From Isoetes taiwanensis (taxonomy: Eukaryota; Streptophyta; Lycopodiopsida; Isoetales; Isoetaceae): DNA of 64,000 nucleotides. How positions within the stretch are numbered: position 1 is the first letter of the stretch; the number at the start of each line of letters is the position of its first letter. The notes beneath the pieces are model-generated. The model searched no databases and was not told the DNA's origin. It saw only the letters and a list, made by a program, of their open reading frames with translations. Position numbers and translations under genes: made by a program. Of the stretch, positions 11,331-21,886 are shown one piece after another. The stretch spans positions 4,809,727-4,873,726 of the forward strand of contig JAJEKV010000006.1 of NCBI GenBank assembly GCA_021234155.1, in the 5' to 3' direction.

Positions 11331-14300
11331 TGCAGGAATCAATATAATAACAAGATTTGGAGCATAATATTGAAATTTTTGAAGGAGGTTCCAGCTTCCA
11401 GATTTAAAAAGAAAAAGTTCAACAGTTCTTAGAAGCTGGGGGGCTTTGGGATTCGGTTAAGGAGGTTGAAAATACAACTGCTGCCAGTGTAAATGTTGAA
11501 GAATCTGGTGAGACATCTAACTTAGTTTCTGTTACTGTGTCTTCAAGGGCTACTTCTGCAATTATTGAAGCAAAAGGAATTATTTGTAGTGAAATTAGTG
11601 CCAGTATTCTTTTTATCACCAGAGACAATGTGGAAATAGATGATCAGTAAATATGAAACTAAGTCTACATCACAGTTGGATATTTTATAGAAAGAACTTA
11701 GAAAGCTTAAATACGAAGATAAGGGTGATCTAAACAAGTTCTTTGGGAAGCTAGATGTAATATTTGCAGACCTTGAAGCAACGAAAGCAGGCTTATCAAG
11801 CAGTTAGAAATTCTGCACATAGCAAGAGCATTTGCGAGGTATGAAAATTTGTCTACTCTTGTTAGAATAGTAGCAAAGTCTAGAGACGAGGTTGAGAGAA
11901 TAATAAAAACAGAATTGGAGCAGAAAAATTTGATGAATGATGTTGATGGTGGAAAAGACGCAATAAAGATTTTGTATACAGACAATAAAAGGGAAAAGTG
12001 TAGGATGCAAGTACAGCAAAATGAAAGGTAAAATTGAGGTAGGGCCTTGCTATAATTGCAATTAACTGGGTCATTTGAAGTGGGAATGCATAAAGCTAGT
12101 AAGGAACAATAATTGTTTCACGTGTGGAGGAAATGGTCACTTGGTCGTAATGTGCCCTACTCCAAAAGGATAAGGGGGCAAAGGAAGAGAAAGAGGTCTA
12201 TGGAAAAATAGAGGATGGTTTGCACAAAGGGGGAGAGGTGGAGGAAGAAGGAATGTAATAGGGATAAATATAACTCAAGACTACAATTAAGGAGGCAAGC
12301 AAACCATGGAAGATGAGATAAAGTATTCTAATGTCTTGTCTGCAATTGAGATAAAAACTTGTAAAACTGATGAAGGAAATGATTTCACAGTTGATTTAGA
12401 AGTTGAAAGATCAGTAGTGGGAGGCTCAAGCATGCTGAAGGTTGTAGCTGAGGGAAAGCATCCAACACATGTACTACTTGGAAAATAGAGATTTACAAGA
12501 AGTCAAATGCAACGATTTTCTACATTTGTTTGGTATAGGGGAAGAAGAGTAGATATTAAAAATGGTCTTTGTGTACCTGGGTTAATCAAGAACCTGATTT
12601 AGTAAGCCAGCTTGTTGGTATGGGCTACATATACTTTTTGATAATGATGGATGTAAAGTGTTTTGGAATGATGAAATGAGGTTCTTTTAAAAACGAGCTG
12701 GAAACTTGTTCCAAATTTTAAACAATAGGAGAAATGTTGTAGAAGTAAATTCAGTTGATGTGTTTACAAATGTTGTCCACTGGCATAACAGGTAAGCACA
12801 TACAAGTATGCAAAATATTAAAATAATGAAAAGGAAGCGATTGATTACATGTGAAGATGAAATTGATGACAAACACATATGTGAGGGATGTATCCTAGGA
12901 AAAGTAACTAGGTTATACTTTGAGAGCAAAAAGGAGAGCAACTGGATTTCTGGATCTAATTCATACAGATCCTTATGGACCACTAAACGTACAACGAAGA
13001 ATAGGTAAGCACTATTTTAATTCCTTTGTTGATGATTTCAGTAGAAAAATGAAAATGTTATTGCCTGACAAATAAAGATCATGCATTGGAAGCTTTCAAA
13101 TTGCATGTGATTAAAATGGAGAGAGAAACAAGGAGAAAATTGAAATGCTTGAGGTCAGATAAGGGAGAAGAATACTTGAATAAGCGGTTTAGGCACTTTT
13201 GCTTAGAATGTGGCATAAGAAAGCAGTTGACATGTAGATACACCATGCAACAAAATGGAGTAGCAGAGAAAAAGAACAAGCTAGTGCTTGATGCTGTGAG
13301 ATCAATGTTGAAACATTTAGGTCTCCCAAATTATTTGTGAAAAGAAGCAGTACGAGCAGCCTTTTGTCAAGTCTGGAAGGAAGCATCCCTGAAATGAAGT
13401 GTTCAGATCCAAACAACTTGCCGAACTATGATATGCTGAAAGCATATGGATGTTTGGGGTATGTGCGTGTACCAAAAGAGGAAGGACAAAAATTAGATTA
13501 CTGGGCTGAGATAGCATACTTAGTTGGCTATGATGATGAATCAAAGGGTTACACGATGTCTGCACCAGACAAGAATAAGATTTTAATAGGGATGTAGTAT
13601 TTGACGAAAAGAAGCTATATAAGGATAGGAAAAATGTAGAAGTGGAAAAGAGAATAGAATTAATGGCTAAGAAAGATGTGAGAAGGGAGTTTGAAGTTGA
13701 AGAAGAGGACAAATCAACAAGTACCGTTGGAGATGTGTTGTCTAAGCAAAACACGGGGTTAGAAACATCACATGTGACTTGCCAAGTAAAGAGTTAGAAC
13801 AAAATACCCCAACATTTGAAACTAGAAGAAGGAAGATACAAGTAGAGAGATTGACATATATGATTCAATATGATGATTGTTTGTATGGAAGGACTGCATC
13901 AAGAAGGATAAAAAAGGTAGAGTATCTAATAGTGGCATAAAAGAGAATAAGGTAGGAAAACTAAAAGAAGAAATAGACCAAAACAATGAACTTGAAGACT
14001 TATGTGATCTACCATCACTAATGGCAATAATTTAAGGGGAGAGCCCATGTAATTATGACGAGGCAATGAGTTCAAATGATGCAAGTAAATGGCTGCAAGC
14101 AAGCAAAAGAGAAGACGAGCTCTTTTAAAGAGTCAAACACTTATGATATTGTGGATAAACAAGAGAATGTGATCATTGTGAGGAATAAATGGATTTAGAG
14201 CCAAGATAAATGCTAGTGGTACAAGAAGGTACAAAGCAAGGCTGGTGGCACAAGGATTCTCTCAGAAAAGGCACAAGATTACGATGAGACATTTTCACCA

Positions 14301-14436
14301 TTGGTAAAACAAACAAGTATCAGGCTTCTATTGTCACTAGCAAACAGTCTTGATTGGGAGCTGAAAATAGCTTTTTTTAAATGATGATCTAGAAGAGAAC
14401 ATATACATGTTTCCTGCACCAGGGTTTGAGAGGGAC
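11319..14436 (+). mobile_element. Decayed Ty1/copia retrotransposon (gag to mid reverse transcriptase)
   Basis: Behind the primer-binding site come, in order and in several frames: a gag region (about 11400-12300) with two CCHC zinc knuckles near 12047-12160; a pre-integrase zinc-finger remnant near 12870-12945; integrase core pieces near 13020-13600, with matches such as TCRYTMQQNGVAEKKN; and the start of reverse transcriptase near 14090-14436 ending in FPAPGFE. Many stops and frameshifts make it inactive. The order and several motifs match the copia element at 60.2-64 kb, so both belong to one lineage, this copy being much older. It stops abruptly at about 14436, where the histone-like cassette starts; the rest of reverse transcriptase and RNase H were not found to the right. 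Confidence 0.88.
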
Positions 14437-15756
14437 CGCGAAGTCGAATATGCTTAACGCTATTGTCCTCTTGACCAGGATGACATGATCGATGTTTGGG
14501 GCCATCCGAGCATGTCTTCCGAATCCTGATAGGGCAATCAGCATGAAAACCCCTTCTTCTCCCCGTGGGCTGAATTGGCGGTGTATGACCGCTATCCTTC
14601 CATCAGTGAGCAATGGCAAGTAGAACCTAAGGGCTTTGTCGTGCCCTGCCTCCCTTGCCTCCTCCCCGGATCTGATTGCAGCCCTATGTCTTCCAGAATA
14701 TTCGTCCATCCTCCCGGATCTGATTACTACTATCATCTCCCTGTAGTCGTCGAACATGGACCTAGAAGAGGTCAAGTTGATGCTGCCTCTCTCTTGTCCG
14801 ACTGGTGCTACTGCCGATGTGCTGGGTAGGAGCGCACTCGTTGTTTTCTCTCTGATTCCCATCCGCTCTTGGATTGCTATGAACTCCTCCTCTGTGGGTA
14901 ACTCCTGCTGTGCCATCATCTGCCTAATGCTAGTGTAGGCTTCTATGTCTGTTGATGACTGGCCAGTGTATGTTCGGGCCTCCCTTATGCTGATGGGGAA
15001 GTCTTGCGTCTCCCAGTCGATGAAGTCGTCGAGGTCGGGCTGCTGACTTAGGAGGTGTAGGAGTTCGTCTATCCTGTAACCCCTCTCCCTGCACTCTGGA
15101 AGGTTCTTGATGTCGTGTAGGGTCAGGTGATGCCTAACCCAAGTGGTGGAGCTGTCCTTGTTACTCTTAATCCCTCCTCGAAGCTCGGAAGGTCCTCCTC
15201 TGCTTGTTGCCTTTCTTGAGTGGGGTTGACATCGATGATATCTTCCACGTCAGACCCACGTCCTTCCTCTTCCTCCTGCTCTGCCTCTTCGTGCTCCAGA
15301 AGCATCTGCTCCTCTTCACCTGCTCCCATGGCCATGGGCTCAAGCTCTAGGGGTTGAACAGAGGGTTCTCCTATCTGGATTTGGGCTCTTTGGGACAGGA
15401 ATATAGCTACAGCCGCAGTGTAGGAGAAATATCTCCTCCTATTTACAGCTATTGACATGTAATTGGGCATGCCGGTAGCCTTATTTTCTAGGCATTTGTT
15501 TATCTTGGGAATGTCCTGCAGAGCTGTACGACGGGCCATGCTTGGTGCAAAGTATCCTATGCAAAGGGGAAGTTCTACCAAAGATGGCCTTATCTTGGCA
15601 CAGAATTCAGTCATGATCTCTTGGTAGTATGGAGTAGCATTGATGGTGGCATCCACATCGATCTCCTTCTGAAAAACAGCGAAGACCGAGTCGATGTCGA
15701 CTTCACCACATGAGCGTGGGCGCTACCACCATCGCCAAATCACGAGAGCTTGCCAT
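14437..15756 (-). pseudogene. Unrecognised ~430-residue protein with two frame changes
   Basis: Downstream (minus sense) of a TATA box, an ATG at 15756 opens a short frame (MASSRDLAMVV). The main frame then begins around 15700 (GEVDIDSVFAVFQKE), runs to about 15170 and shifts again to the frame that ends near 14437. The middle part has a strongly acidic Glu/Asp-rich block near 15230-15320. The last part contains the stretches TLHDIKNLPECRERGY and DDYREMIVVIRSGRMDEY. I do not recognise a family. The two shifts return to the original frame, so one model is a decayed single gene; small unseen introns or sequence errors are alternatives. The sequence looks richer in G+C than the copia relic beside it. 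Its last residues fuse by chance with antisense copia sequence. Confidence 0.5.
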
Positions 15757-15866
15757 GATGCTAGAGCTGCTGGGGTTATCAAACAGATGTGGAAGCGCCT
15801 CTGGGAGCTGAATAATCGTTTTGGAGTGAGGAGCAAAGGAATAGGGTGCAAATGAGGATTGTGGTC

Positions 15867-15876
15867 CTATTTATAG
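15867..15876 (-). promoter_or_regulatory. TATA box of the unknown cassette gene
   Basis: CTATAAATAG (minus strand) sits about 110 bp upstream of ATG 15756. The same 10 bases, next to AGGGTTT/ACCCTAAT-like sequence, occur upstream of the H3-like gene at 17053-17062, so the two genes share one promoter type. Confidence 0.6.
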
Positions 15877-16052
15877 ACAAAACCCTAATTTAGGGAAATT
15901 TTAGAGTTTGGGGATATCTATCAATCTGAGGTGCTGCTATACAAATCATAGCCAAAACTAGGTTAAGGAGTGCATCTTAAAGATCCTATTGCAACAAATT
16001 TCATCTAATTTGGAGGTAGTTGGAATAAGTTAGGGTCATTTTAGTCTGACCA

Positions 16053-16319
16053 CTCACACAGTGCGCGAGAGCCTTTTTCAAAAATTTTGGAAGTGGTCCT
16101 GGCGCACTCTGTGAGGGGTGGCCTCTTGTTTGGGTCCAAGATAGCTCAAAATTTACAATCTAAGGGTGAAATCCTATCTATCTAAGTGAGTGAGGGTGGA
16201 TTGTGCCCTTACTTTCTACATTTGGCCAAGTCTGGGCAGAGATCAGTGGTCGACCACTCACACAGTGCGCGAGAGGCATTTTCAAAAGGTTTAGAATTGC
16301 TCCTGGCGCACTCTGTGAG
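16053..16319. repeat. Two copies of an imperfect hairpin, 204 bp apart
   Basis: Arms CTCACACAGTGCGC (16053-16066) and GCGCACTCTGTGAG (16102-16115) pair with one mismatch around a loop of about 35 bases. The same arms and a similar loop recur at 16257-16270 and 16306-16319. They lie between the 3' end of the H3-like gene and the promoter of the next gene, so they could act as terminators, binding sites or transposon ends. Confidence 0.8.
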
Positions 16320-16468
16320 GATTGGGGTCAAAAATACTGATTTTTGGTCCAAAGTGGTTAATTCCAAATGCACATATCATTAATACAACCTAATTACTTA
16401 CAATTTTACACCTTAACATGATCAAAACATATTTTTGTATTTACAAAAAGTTCTGTAATTACAATAAG

Positions 16469-16900
16469 CTAACAGTCTTCCTTCTTAATAAACCTAGCTA
16501 GTTTTATATCCCTAGGCATACAAGTTACTCTCTTTGCATGGAGGGCGCATGCTAGAGAGTCTTCAAAATGCTGGATTAATCTTTGCTCCGCTGCCTCTTG
16601 CAGTGCGAGTAACATATCGTCTGTTACTCTCTTCGTGCTGTCGAACTCTTGTAAAATTTCTCTGGTCAGTCTTGTGAAGGCAGCTCGTGGTATCAACAGT
16701 CCGTAGCTCCTCTGAAAATGACGGATCTCTCGAGCAACTCTTGCAAAATAGGAGTCCGCCTTTCTCTTCATTGGCTTCTTCGGGGGTGTTGGTCTCTCCG
16801 GGGGCGGCTTCAGCGTGTTCTTCTTGGATGGCCTTCCTCCCTCCACGTATGTCACCTTATGCTCCTCATAGTACTTCGAGTACTCCTCATACATTTTCAT
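16469..16900 (-). CDS. Divergent histone H3-like protein with a non-canonical tail
   Basis: The C-terminal 90 residues align along the whole H3 fold. The alpha-N helix reads AREIRHFQRSYGLLI, alpha-1 FTRLTREILQEF, alpha-2 LALQEAAEQRLIQHFED, then CALHAKRV and MPRDIKLARFI. Loop 1 has the canonical length, without the extension usual in CenH3. The Cys and His of the CALH motif match H3 Cys110/His113. The tail is unrelated to ARTKQT: it has Tyr/Glu-rich repeats (EYMKMYEEYSKYYEEH), a GGRPSKK motif resembling an AT-hook, and a Pro/Lys-rich linker. The ATG at 16900 gives 143 residues. The frame stays open upstream to a stop near 17043 without another ATG (including PKKGRPARE), so the true start may be lost or non-AUG. 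No intron is seen. It could be a host variant, transposon cargo or viral in origin. Confidence 0.8.
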   Translation of the reverse strand: MKMYEEYSKYYEEHKVTYVEGGRPSKKNTLKPPPERPTPPKKPMKRKADSYFARVAREIRHFQRSYGLLIPRAAFTRLTREILQEFDSTKRVTDDMLLALQEAAEQRLIQHFEDSLACALHAKRVTCMPRDIKLARFIKKEDC

Positions 16901-17052
16901 GTATTCGTTGTACTCCTTCAACTTCTTTCTATACTCTCGCTCATGCTTGAGTACATAGGACTCCCGTGCTGGCCTGCCCTTCTTCGGATCTGTTGTCGGC
17001 TTTGGCCACTTGGGGTATGGGAAGGAAAGTGAAAATGAAGAACCCTAATGGT

Positions 17053-17062
17053 CTATTTATAG
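17053..17062 (-). promoter_or_regulatory. TATA box of the H3-like gene
   Basis: CTATAAATAG on the minus strand lies about 150 bp before ATG 16900 and immediately upstream of the open leader of the H3-like frame. It is identical to the element at 15867-15876. Confidence 0.6.
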
Positions 17063-17299
17063 GTCTGGGGATTTTAGGGTTTGGACCTGCAATTTCATAT
17101 TGTGCCATTCTGTAAAGCATTAATATTTATGGGATTAATACAATTTTTGACCTAGTTATTTGCGATCCTAAAATCTCGTTAATGTTGCATTTTTTGTAGC
17201 GTATTTTTTATTTCACTTGAGATATTATAAAAAGAGACATAAAATTTATAGAATTAATAATGTTGTATCATAGAGTTATAGACCAAAAAATTTATAAAT

Positions 17300-17995
17300 A
17301 TAACAAGTGTATTTCGAAAAATATACAGCAACAGGAGTATATCAATTCCTGACCAACCAAACAACCTACTAGAGACACAGGATGTGGAGTGCAGTCTCAA
17401 AGACACTCACTTATGTGAGGGAGACGAGGTCAACCCCCAGTCAATTAGCATAGAAGGGTGTATTCCTTTGGTCAGACCTACAGCAAACAAGGTAAGCAAC
17501 ATTAGGAGCCCCTTAAAGAGATGAGATCTTGCCAGCAGTCAAAGACAATTCATCCCTCTTGCATGCTCCTTGAGCATGGACACACACGATTCGATTAACT
17601 ATGCTGCAGCCAACACAGGACCAGGAAATGAAGATGTGCCTACAATTGACAAGGCCAGGCACATTCGGGAGATGGCTGAAATAGGTGTAGATGCCCAAGC
17701 CCTTGCAGGAGCACGTGGCATGGACGAGGGTTTCTTCAGGGTTTGGAGAGCAGACATGGCAGAGATATAACCCTTTTATTATACAATTCATTCAATATTG
17801 CATTTGATAACACCTCTGTCTATGCAGGTCCAAGAGGCTACACCAGCCATCCCCTTGAACACGAATGTTGCAGATACGGTATGCCATCTGTTGCCCTGTG
17901 ATTTGGGATGGATAGAACCGTATGCTTTATTATTAAATCTTATCAATTCATGCAGGACGATTATGATTCGGACGAGACAGTAGAAGAATAGAAGA
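17300..17995 (+). CDS. Candidate multi-exon gene of unknown function, divergent from the H3-like gene
   Basis: Several segments look like exons. About 17300-17505 is open (IPDQPNNLLETQDVECSLKD) and ends at the donor AAG|GTAAGC. An open frame at about 17530-17750 includes DKARHIREMAEIGVDAQ. Exon 17828-17878 follows TATGCAG and ends at GTATGC. The last exon, after CATGCAG at about 17956-17990, encodes the acidic ending DDYDSDETVEE and a stop. The last two exons join in phase, giving ADT-DDYDSDE. The phase between the first two segments did not fit, so the model is incomplete. No family is recognised. Confidence 0.35.
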
Positions 17996-19465
17996 TATAC
18001 TTAATGGCCAAAGAAGTCATGATAGAAAGAAGCCACAAAACTGTTTGTGTTATCAAATTTTGTAATGCAATAACATATTTCATTCAAAGTGCCTCTCGGG
18101 CAATTACATTGTTAACTCCATAAAATGCCTTTACAAAATACCCTTGCAAAATGGCACTCTTTCAAAATACAACAAAACATAAATAAAAACACTCAAAAGG
18201 AAGTAGGTACGATATGGGCATCCATGGTGATGCAGTCCAAAAGGAGATGAATTAGATAAACTAAACCCTACAACCACAGTCTCTTCGAAGAGCAAACATT
18301 ACCCTTGAGCTCAGAGTTGCTCGGATGCAGGAATGCTGGGAGATGAGCAAGCCGGAACGAGGTGCTGGGATGTCAATTGAAAGAAAGCGCACCACTTTTT
18401 ATAGCCAGAATTGGCATGATGGGGGCTCTGCCAATTTATGCAAGGCGCTGGAATCTATAAGCCTCCCAAATCCTGTGGAGAAGTCCCTGTTGGGGGTAGA
18501 TCGATCGCCTAGAGGAGAGAATTGTTTGGCAAAAGCTCGAAAAGGGGCCAGAAATTGTAGCGAATGATGGTCCCTGTATCATCGTTCAGTGGACCGTTGG
18601 GCCATGGCCATTTCGAGCCGCGCGACCGCGAGCAAGGCGTGAGGCCGTCGAGTGAGGTACCACTGCGATGCCAGTAGGTGAAGGGACGTAAGGCGAAGCC
18701 TTGGGCAGCGAAATAGGGTTATGCACGTGGGGGTACTAGGTTTCCATAATAGCGAAGGCTGGAACATGCCAGCGCGATACCTGGCTACCTAGGTAGCGAA
18801 AGGAGGCCTTTGGGGGGCGCGAAAGTAGGCTACAACCATGGCGTGAGAGGCAAGGTGTATGGCGATGGGGCACTTACACCCCCTCCACTTTGAGCCCCAT
18901 AACTTGTTAACCATATATTATTTAAGGGCAATTCCTTGACTGGCGTATGGCATATCTGATTAGGTATCCAATGACACCTAGATTGAACCAATTGGACCAA
19001 TTTTTGACAATTTAACCGGTTCACGCCTCTGAAGTGCGCAGAACATGGCAACCCCACCCTATATATGTATTGATAGTTGCTTTATATGGTACATGGATCC
19101 GTTTTATAAGGACCATGAAAATTTTGGCCTCATGATATACCAAACTATGTATTTTTTCTAATGAGTTGATTTAAATGAAATATAAAATCAACCTTGCCTC
19201 ATGAATAGATTTGAATTGAAAAAATTAGTGATCTGGTCGAGCTCATCCATTTTTGGTGTCATGGCTCGTGGATAGACTAGAATCCAAGAATTCAACGGAT
19301 TGTTATACCTCAGAAAATTCAAGCTTGACATCTCTTAGCATAAAAAATTTTCAAAATTGACGTTCATCAAACATGTAAGACGACTCTACACAAGTCTAAC
19401 GTTTCCGTGAGTGGGAAGCTATGCCCGATCGAAGTTCCCCACTATTAATCCATAGCTAAATTGCT
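17996..19465. other. Intergenic region, no gene recognised
   Basis: Contains an 80-codon ORF at 18325-18567 without a known domain and a GC-richer patch near 18580-18860. Nothing here could be assigned. Confidence 0.4.
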
Positions 19466-21886
19466 ATGGCACTCTTCCGGTCGACTTTTAGATCCTTGCG
19501 AGGAGCCTTGACATCTCGCAATTCTAGATACGTAAGGGCTATGTCACAGAAATTGTTTAGGTTTCTTATGTTTGTAGCATTTCTGTGGTGATTCTAGGCA
19601 AATTTTTGTGAATGACCTAAAATCTTTCAAGAAGGGAATCTTATAGGCCAAGGTGTGAATGGCAGGCCAGTGCATTGGTGCTTGGACAGCATGAAGATGG
19701 AGTATTGAGCCCATCTTGTGTCAGTGCCATAACTGCGGCTGCCCAGGCTATCAAAGGTGGGAATATTTCACTACTTCTTGCAGGTTGTGGAGCCTCCTTA
19801 GATGCAGCTTCTAAAGATGGGGTCTCTGCTCACCCAGCTGTTTCTCAGGTATGATTTGAAAATATTAACTTTTTGCTTATTCTTGCAATGGAATGAAATC
19901 TCACTGTGTCTAGGAAAGAACCAATTGCCTTAGCCATGCAGGTATTATTGGCAGATTCTGCTAAGCTCGAACATCAATTGGCTGAACCACTTGCAGACCT
20001 CTTAGTTTGGGCACAAAGGAAGGGTAGTTATTCACATATTGTGACTGCATCAGACTCATTTGGAAAGAATATTCTGCCAAGAGCTGCTGCCTTGCTGGAC
20101 GTCTCTCCTGTTTCAGATGTCACACAAATCATTGACGAGCAAACATTTATCAGGTTCTGTTGCTAACAGACATAAGACAAGGAAAATATAATGAAAGGAT
20201 AGAACAGAGCAGGCTTAGGAAACATGATTGTATTTCAGTTAACATTGCCTACACTATATTTCTGCAATTTTCCTTAACGATCCCAATCCATATTCGTGCC
20301 CGTTAGTTTGAAAGATTTCCTATACCCTATTAGTCTCACAACATCCTTGAATGCAATATGGATGTTGCATTTTTATAAGTGTCTTAATCCGCTTAATTTG
20401 ATTATATCACCGACATGGTTGTAATAGAGAGCAAGTGATGCCAGTTGTATTTTAGGGTCTCAATTGGTATAGCTTTATTACAGACCTACTAATTATGGTA
20501 GTGATCTTGTTTATGTGGCCCATTATTCATTGCACTCAGTTAGGACGTCTTTTTAGCAAGAGGCATACTTCTTTTACATGATTAAATATAATATCTTTCA
20601 TTGAAGAATGGATTTTCAGATTACGCAACGAGAGAAGTTTATTGCTCCAAGTTTTATACAAGTGCAATTATGTCCATTCAGTATAGCTAGCCATACCATG
20701 TTGCAGGTCAAGAAGAAAGGGTCATTATGGCAATAACAGTGAATGCACAATTGTTCCATCTAGTAGTTGCTATAAAGTCTACCTGAAAATTGAAAAGGAA
20801 CAGGGTACAAAATACCCTTTTAAATATGTTTTCTAAATTTGTGTAAGGGATATGTGAGGTTGGTGCATTACCAGGATGAAATAATTTGCAATTTGTTTGT
20901 ATCTACTAGCTTAAAGTTAGTGAAAATGTGAGATGCAGCTGACATTGGATGGACCAACTTGCTAACTTTTATATCTGACAGGCCAATATATGCAGGCAAT
21001 GCACTATCAACAGTGCGGTATAAAGGGCCAGGACCTTGCATGTTCAGTGTTCGTCCAACGTCATTTCCATCAGCCTCCAAGCTTTCAGTGACAGGGCTTG
21101 GCAGTGCTTCTGTTATTCGTTTGGACATGTCAGAATATGACTCAGGTAACTAAGACCTGTGGTTTTGACCATACTGGCATTTTTGTTTATCCATGTTGCT
21201 GATAAAATTTGGAGATAATGTTTTCAGAAGGTTGTGGACGCTCAAAGTGGGTGAATTTATCTTCACAGAATCAAAGTGAACGTCCAGAATTAGGAAGTGC
21301 ACGAGTTGTTATCTCAGGAGGTAGAGGGCTCAAGAGTGCCGAAGGCTTTCGATTGTTAGAAGCGTTAGCTGACAGGCTTGGTGGTGCTGGTAAATAAAGC
21401 TATATTCAATTTCACCCGCTGGACTCATTTTTCTGATCTAAACCACCACTTTTGTATGTAGTTGGTGCATCTAGAGCTGCAGTAGATGCTGGCTTCATAC
21501 CAAATGACATGCAGGTTAGTGTATGGGTTTTCCATATGTTTGAGGATCAGGTTGCCCAACTGGATCTACTTTTTTGCAGATAGGACAAACAGGAAAAGTT
21601 GTAGCACCAGAACTGTATATTGCAGTTGGGATTTCTGGAGCTATACAACATATTGCAGGAATCAAAGATTCAAAAGTGATTGTGGCCATCAATAAAGATA
21701 AGGAAGCTCCGATATTCCAGGTCTTTTCTTATGTCTTTTCTTATGTCGCATGTCAAATCTTTTATATTAATCAGTCTTTTGTTAATATCCTGAGACCTGC
21801 AGGTTGCAGACTATGGTTTGGCAGCAGATTTGTTTGAGGTCCTTCCGAGCTTATCTCCAAGGTTCCCAAGGTTAAATAATTTGTGA
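19466..21886 (+). CDS. ETFA: Electron transfer flavoprotein subunit alpha, mitochondrial (8 exons)
   Basis: ETF-alpha forms an FAD-containing heterodimer with ETF-beta in the mitochondrial matrix and passes electrons from acyl-CoA and branched-chain dehydrogenases to ETF-ubiquinone oxidoreductase. Exons are 19466-19531, 19666-19848, 19942-20153, 20982-21145, 21228-21389, 21462-21514, 21580-21720 and 21803-21886. All have GT/AG borders and matching phase, totalling 354 residues, close to plant homologues. Exon 1 encodes a basic Arg/Ser-rich transit peptide ([13 protein letters not shown]). Domain I follows ([45 protein letters not shown]). The C-terminal FAD domain has [26 protein letters not shown] and [12 protein letters not shown], plus the family signature around [18 protein letters not shown] and [15 protein letters not shown]. 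The gene appears intact. Confidence 0.95.

Noticed and set aside
16469-16900. Centromeric histone CenH3
   Set aside because: Loop 1 has canonical H3 length and the tail does not resemble plant CenH3; not excluded, but not supported by sequence alone.
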